10,034 bases of DNA, taken from the NCBI GenBank assembly GCA_000404785.1, contig ASNI01000077.1:1-10034 (forward strand), written 5' to 3'. Origin of the DNA: Cloacimonetes bacterium SCGC AAA252-N17. GTDB taxonomy: Bacteria; Cloacimonadota; Cloacimonadia; JGIOTU-2. This document shows positions 7,153 through 10,034 of this stretch, in pieces; position 1 is the first letter of the stretch, and each line of letters opens with the position of its first letter. The notes under the pieces are model-generated. The model ran no database searches. It saw only the letters and a list, made by a program, of their open reading frames with translations, and was not told the DNA's origin. The position numbers were made by a program, and so were the translations under genes.

Positions 7153-8136
7153 ATGCCTAATAGGTTGGATTATCTTCAAGAACAGAATATGAACTGGAAA
7201 GCAACGTTTCTCGTGATCATCGGTGTTCTTTTTGTCTGTTTTGTTGTCTTCGGTATTCTTTCATATAATAGCGAACTTGAAAAACGCGCGCTGAAAACTA
7301 ATACAGAAATTTCAAGGGAAGTACTTGGTCAAATCATTCAGGAAGTGAAAGATGCAACTTATTTTATTGCTGAGCACCCCATGATCCAGGAATGGCAGGT
7401 TTCACCAAAACTCGTTGATGATCATGATATCCTGATCGTACTAAATACGATAAAATATATGCTCAATGCATCTAATGTATATATCATGGATATTGACGGG
7501 AATGTGATGGTCTGTACTCCCCCCTGTGATAATGCTCTTACCGGTCAGAACTTGAGTTCCCGTCCCTATTTCCAGGAATCGATCAAAGGACACGAATTTG
7601 TATATCCTGCTCTCAGGGTTACTGATCAGGAGCGCGGATTGTATTTCAGCTCTCCTATTTGTCTGATAGGAAACAGTAAACCTGTTGGAGTTGCAGTAAT
7701 TACATTGGCATTAGACAGATTTGATAAAGGATTAAGAAATTATTCAAACGGTGCTATCGCAGGTCTCATTTCACCAGAAGGGATCATATTCTCTTCAACA
7801 GAAAAATCATGGCTATTCAAGAGCGCCAAACCACTTACTGTCAAAGAGCGGGAAAACCTCAGAGCAACTCGGCAGTTCGCAGATGAACCACTAGAACAGC
7901 TTGGAATCTCTATTTCTGATTCCCGTGTAAAATACAATGATGAATCCTATCTTCTTGTAAAGGATGATATTGCTATCCCGGGATGGCAGGTCTTTGCACT
8001 AAGCAAAACAACCAACCTTCATCCTGTTCCCCCATTCATCATGGCCGGAATATTATTAATAATTTTCGTCATTTCATACATTATACTTTCAATCGTCTAT
8101 GGGAAGGAAAAGAAACAAAAGAAGGAGAAAAAATAA
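7153..8136 (+). CDS. Membrane-anchored Cache-domain sensor protein without an output domain
   Basis: 327 residues. One membrane helix lies at ~17-37 and another at ~295-315, followed by a short Lys/Glu-rich tail of about 11 residues. The ~255 residues between lie outside the membrane and resemble a double Cache (dCache/PDC) ligand-binding domain: YIMDIDGNVMVCTPP, then RPYFQESIKGHEFVYPAL, a pattern typical of chemoreceptor and DctB-type sensor domains, then GVAVITLALDRFDK. Normally a kinase, cyclase or chemotaxis module follows the second helix; here the reading frame stops. The gene therefore senses a small molecule but must signal through a partner or serve another role. AAGGAGG (7142-7148) four bases upstream fixes the start. 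The stop TAA overlaps the next ATG by one base (TAATG), so it is co-translated with the M42 peptidase. A kinase relic lies just upstream. Confidence 0.85.
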   Translation: MPNRLDYLQEQNMNWKATFLVIIGVLFVCFVVFGILSYNSELEKRALKTNTEISREVLGQIIQEVKDATYFIAEHPMIQEWQVSPKLVDDHDILIVLNTIKYMLNASNVYIMDIDGNVMVCTPPCDNALTGQNLSSRPYFQESIKGHEFVYPALRVTDQERGLYFSSPICLIGNSKPVGVAVITLALDRFDKGLRNYSNGAIAGLISPEGIIFSSTEKSWLFKSAKPLTVKERENLRATRQFADEPLEQLGISISDSRVKYNDESYLLVKDDIAIPGWQVFALSKTTNLHPVPPFIMAGILLIIFVISYIILSIVYGKEKKQKKEKK

Positions 8137-9200
8137 TGGATAAAGAATCTTTGAAATTCCTCGAAAAATTAATGAACCTCCCCTCACCTTCAGGTTATGA
8201 ACAGAAAGTTCGTCAAGCCTGGCTTGCAGAGATGAAAAAATTCTCTGACGAAGTAAAAAGTGATGTTCATGGTAATGCAATTGCAGTAGTCAATCCTGAT
8301 AAACATCCTCGCATTATGCTTGCAGGGCATATGGACGAACTCGGTTTTCAGGTAGCATACATTCACGAGAAAGGGTATATTTATTTTAACAGATTAGGTG
8401 GATTTGATATTGGTATAATACCCGGGCGAAAAGTACGTATTCATACAAAAAAGGGTGAGATACTCGGTGTGGTCGGCAAAAAAGCTATTCACCTCCTTGA
8501 CAAAGAAGAAAGAGAAAAGGTGCCAAAACCTCATCAGCTTTATATTGATATTGGTGTAAAAGATAAAAAGCAAGCCCAGAAACTCGTTGAGATCGGCGAT
8601 CCGATAACTTATGATACGAATTTTGAAAAACTTCGCAAGGACCTCTACGTTTCACGCGGTTTCGATGACAAAACCGGCGCATTCGTTGTGGCAGAAGTTA
8701 TGAAGAACGTATTCAAACGAAGAAAAGAATTCAGTGGCTCGCTCTACAGTGTGGCAACAGTTCAGGAAGAAGTTGGGTTGCGCGGTGCACACACATCTGC
8801 TTTTGGTATTGATCCTGATGTCGGTATTGCCATTGATGTGACACATGCTACAGACACACCTGATGTTGATCAGAAAAAAGTTGGCGAGATCGGACTTGGC
8901 GATGGCGCTACTATTACTCGCGGGCCTAATATCAATCACAAAGTTTTTGAAATGCTTGTGGATATTGCAAAAAAGCATAAGATCAGCTATCAAGTCGAAG
9001 CTGCTGCTCGCCCTACTGGAACTGATGCAAATGTCATTCAAGTGACACGTGCAGGCGTAGCAACCGGATTGGTATCGATTCCCTGTCGTTATATGCACAC
9101 CTATACAGAAGTTGTCTCTCTCAAGGACGTGGAAAGTGCAATCGACATTCTCACCGAGTTCTGCCTTCAGGTTGATGACTCGGTTAATTTCATAGAATAA
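8136..9200 (+). CDS. M42 family metallo-aminopeptidase (tetrahedral TET type)
   Basis: 354 residues, the family's usual length. All five expected dinuclear metal ligands are present: His65 (AGHMDE), the bridging Asp at 177/178 (GFDDKTG), Glu212 next to the catalytic base Glu211 (QEEVG), Asp234 (AIDVTHATD) and His321 (RYMHTYTE). The motif PSPSGYE (16-22) and the inserted PDZ-like dimer domain between His65 and Asp178 (GRKVRIHTKKGE) also fit. M42 enzymes form cytoplasmic dodecamers and trim N-terminal residues from short peptides. The best start is 8136: AAGGAG lies 8 bases upstream and the ATG overlaps the sensor stop; a 51-residue longer in-frame start at 7983 lies inside the sensor gene and does not resemble the family. 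Substrate preference cannot be told. The coupling to a Cache sensor suggests peptide or amino-acid use, which is inference. Confidence 0.95.
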   Translation: MDKESLKFLEKLMNLPSPSGYEQKVRQAWLAEMKKFSDEVKSDVHGNAIAVVNPDKHPRIMLAGHMDELGFQVAYIHEKGYIYFNRLGGFDIGIIPGRKVRIHTKKGEILGVVGKKAIHLLDKEEREKVPKPHQLYIDIGVKDKKQAQKLVEIGDPITYDTNFEKLRKDLYVSRGFDDKTGAFVVAEVMKNVFKRRKEFSGSLYSVATVQEEVGLRGAHTSAFGIDPDVGIAIDVTHATDTPDVDQKKVGEIGLGDGATITRGPNINHKVFEMLVDIAKKHKISYQVEAAARPTGTDANVIQVTRAGVATGLVSIPCRYMHTYTEVVSLKDVESAIDILTEFCLQVDDSVNFIE

Positions 9201-9306
9201 AACTGGAATACATAACTCATGTTTCGCATCAGATATGATAAATGTTCAATATGATTATTTAAATAATTTATGTCCTGTAATATATGAATTTCTAATTACA
9301 AATTAT

Positions 9307-9318
9307 CTAATTTCTAAT
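9307..9318. repeat. Left arm of a 12-bp inverted repeat flanking the four-helix-bundle gene
   Basis: CTAATTTCTAAT here is the exact reverse complement of ATTAGAAATTAG at 9731-9742. The pair encloses the S23-type gene at distances of 17 and 27 bases. AT-rich DNA weakens the significance, but stem-forming flanks are known for intervening-sequence elements carrying this gene family. Confidence 0.5.
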
Positions 9319-9335
9319 AAAATTTCAAATAAAAA

Positions 9336-9703
9336 ATGACAAATAAAAAGAGATTCGATTTGGAGGAAAGAACTGCAAAATTTGGCGAGGATATTATTGA
9401 ATTTGCTAAAAAAATTCCCCAAAATCCAATCACTCTACCTTTAATTACTCAGTTAGTTAAAGCGGGTACAAGTGTTGGAGCCAATTATTCTGAAGCAGAT
9501 TGTGCAGAATCGAAAAAGGATTTCGAACAAAATTAGGTATTTGCAAAATGGAGTCAAAAGAATCAAAACATTGGTTAAGGATGATTTCAAAAGCAGTTCC
9601 ACAACAAAAAGATGAAGCAAAAGTTTTATGGAAGGAAGCTAACGAAATTAATTTAATTTTCTCATCAATTGTTATCAAATCAAGAAAGAAAAAATTATTT
9701 TGA
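9336..9703 (+). pseudogene. Four-helix-bundle protein (S23 / 23S rRNA intervening-sequence family), split by a -1 frame change
   Basis: The first frame (9336-9536) reads FDLEERTAKFGEDIIEFAKK, then LVKAGTSVGANYSEADCAES, the family signature, and stops at TAG 9534-9536. The homologous remainder, RTKLGICKMESKESKHWLRM followed by ANEINLIFSSIVIKS, continues in the -1 frame and ends at TGA 9701-9703. Joined, they give about 121 residues, the normal length for this family, so one missing base explains the break. The AAAAA run at 9513-9517 is the likely place: a sixth A would give SKKGFRTKLGIC. This may be a true mutation, a sequencing error or a frameshift signal. Family members form small homopentameric helix bundles of unknown role and often occur in 23S rRNA insertions; this copy is free-standing. 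No clear ribosome binding site precedes it. Confidence 0.85.
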
Positions 9704-9730
9704 CATTTAAGTTTTAACATTTTATTTATG

Positions 9731-9742
9731 ATTAGAAATTAG
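9731..9742. repeat. Right arm of the inverted repeat flanking the four-helix-bundle gene
   Basis: ATTAGAAATTAG, exact reverse complement of the arm at 9307-9318. A further similar TTAGAAATTAA follows at 9746-9756, and AATTTCTAATT lies before the left arm at 9287-9297, so the flanks contain degenerate multiples of the same motif. Confidence 0.5.
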
Positions 9743-9849
9743 GGTTTAGAAATTAATTTAAATCTTACTCATCTCGAAAAATATTATCAAAGGTTAAATA
9801 TGATTTTTTGAAGTCCCGCTCCTGCGAAACTTCAGTTAATAATTTACTA

Positions 9850-9879
9850 AACCTCTCTGCTCATGTGGAGAGGTTTTTT
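9850..9879 (+). terminator. Rho-independent terminator-like hairpin
   Basis: Perfect 8-bp arms AACCTCTC (9850-9857) and GAGAGGTT (9868-9875) enclose a 10-base loop, and six T residues follow the stem (9874-9879, overlapping its last two bases). It lies 146 bases after the four-helix-bundle gene and could end rightward transcripts. The complementary A-run on the other side is short, so the plus strand is favoured. Confidence 0.6.
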
Positions 9880-9967
9880 CATCCTATACAGGGATACCCC
9901 CAAAAATTCGATGAAGATTCTCTAGATAGTGCACGAATAAAGTGTTTGCGGAGAATTCTTAAATTCT

Positions 9968-9993
9968 GGTTACCAAGCCCCAGCTTGGTAACC
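9968..9993. repeat. Perfect 11-bp palindrome with 4-base loop, probably a dispersed repeat
   Basis: GGTTACCAAGC (9968-9978), loop CCCA, then GCTTGGTAACC (9983-9993). There is no T-run after it, so it is not a simple terminator. Its GC content stands out in the AT-rich region. Similar SPSLVT-coding palindromes recur in bacterial intergenic DNA from my general recollection; copy number here cannot be checked. The rest of 9704-10034 shows no gene. Confidence 0.6.
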
Positions 9994-10034
9994 CATAATT
10001 CATATTAAAATCATCACACAATTTGTATCCATCC

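Noticed and set aside
7983..8135. Longer N-terminus for the M42 peptidase
   Set aside because: It lies inside the sensor gene in another frame and does not resemble M42 proteins; the 8136 start has a good binding site.
8652..9098. 148-codon minus-strand frame
   Set aside because: Antisense to the well-supported M42 gene, Cys/Ser-rich composition typical of a shadow frame.

Overview
This window is AT-rich bacterial DNA. Several things suggest the Fibrobacteres-Chlorobi-Bacteroidetes side of the tree, perhaps a Cloacimonadota-like anaerobe: lipoprotein and 'MKKIII' type signal peptides, a secreted endonuclease I with an Ig-like and a C-terminal jelly-roll-type domain, a stand-alone four-helix-bundle (S23/IVS) gene, and a REP-type transposase among hairpin repeats. 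The phylum is an inference from gene style and was not tested. There is no rRNA, tRNA or CRISPR array.

Left part (1-6644), all genes on the minus strand. A large helicase with an N-terminal PLD-type nuclease domain runs off the left edge. It is preceded by a 454-base stretch with no convincing gene and then a small VOC/glyoxalase-fold protein. Next comes a compact mobile-looking unit: a REP-associated tyrosine transposase (RAYT, HUH type) bracketed by two nearly identical 111-112 base direct repeats, each able to fold into two hairpins. Then comes a two-gene operon with an ATGA overlap: a lipoprotein with esterase-like-phytase/propeller features, followed by a secreted endonuclease I.

Right part (6908-9703), plus strand. 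After a 263-base divergent intergenic region lies a relic that joins a signal-peptide start to the last ~45 residues of a histidine kinase ATPase domain. Directly after it comes a two-gene operon with a TAATG overlap: a membrane-anchored Cache-domain sensor with no output domain, and a complete M42 metal aminopeptidase with all five metal ligands. Further right is a four-helix-bundle (S23-type) gene split by a -1 frame change and flanked by a 12-bp inverted repeat. The last 250 bases hold a terminator-like hairpin and a perfect 11-bp palindrome, probably a dispersed repeat.

The parts most worth a second look are the repeat-bracketed RAYT unit, the PLD-helicase whose operon lies beyond the left edge, the coupled lipoprotein/nuclease pair (possible extracellular nucleic-acid or phosphate use), and the decayed kinase beside an orphan Cache sensor.
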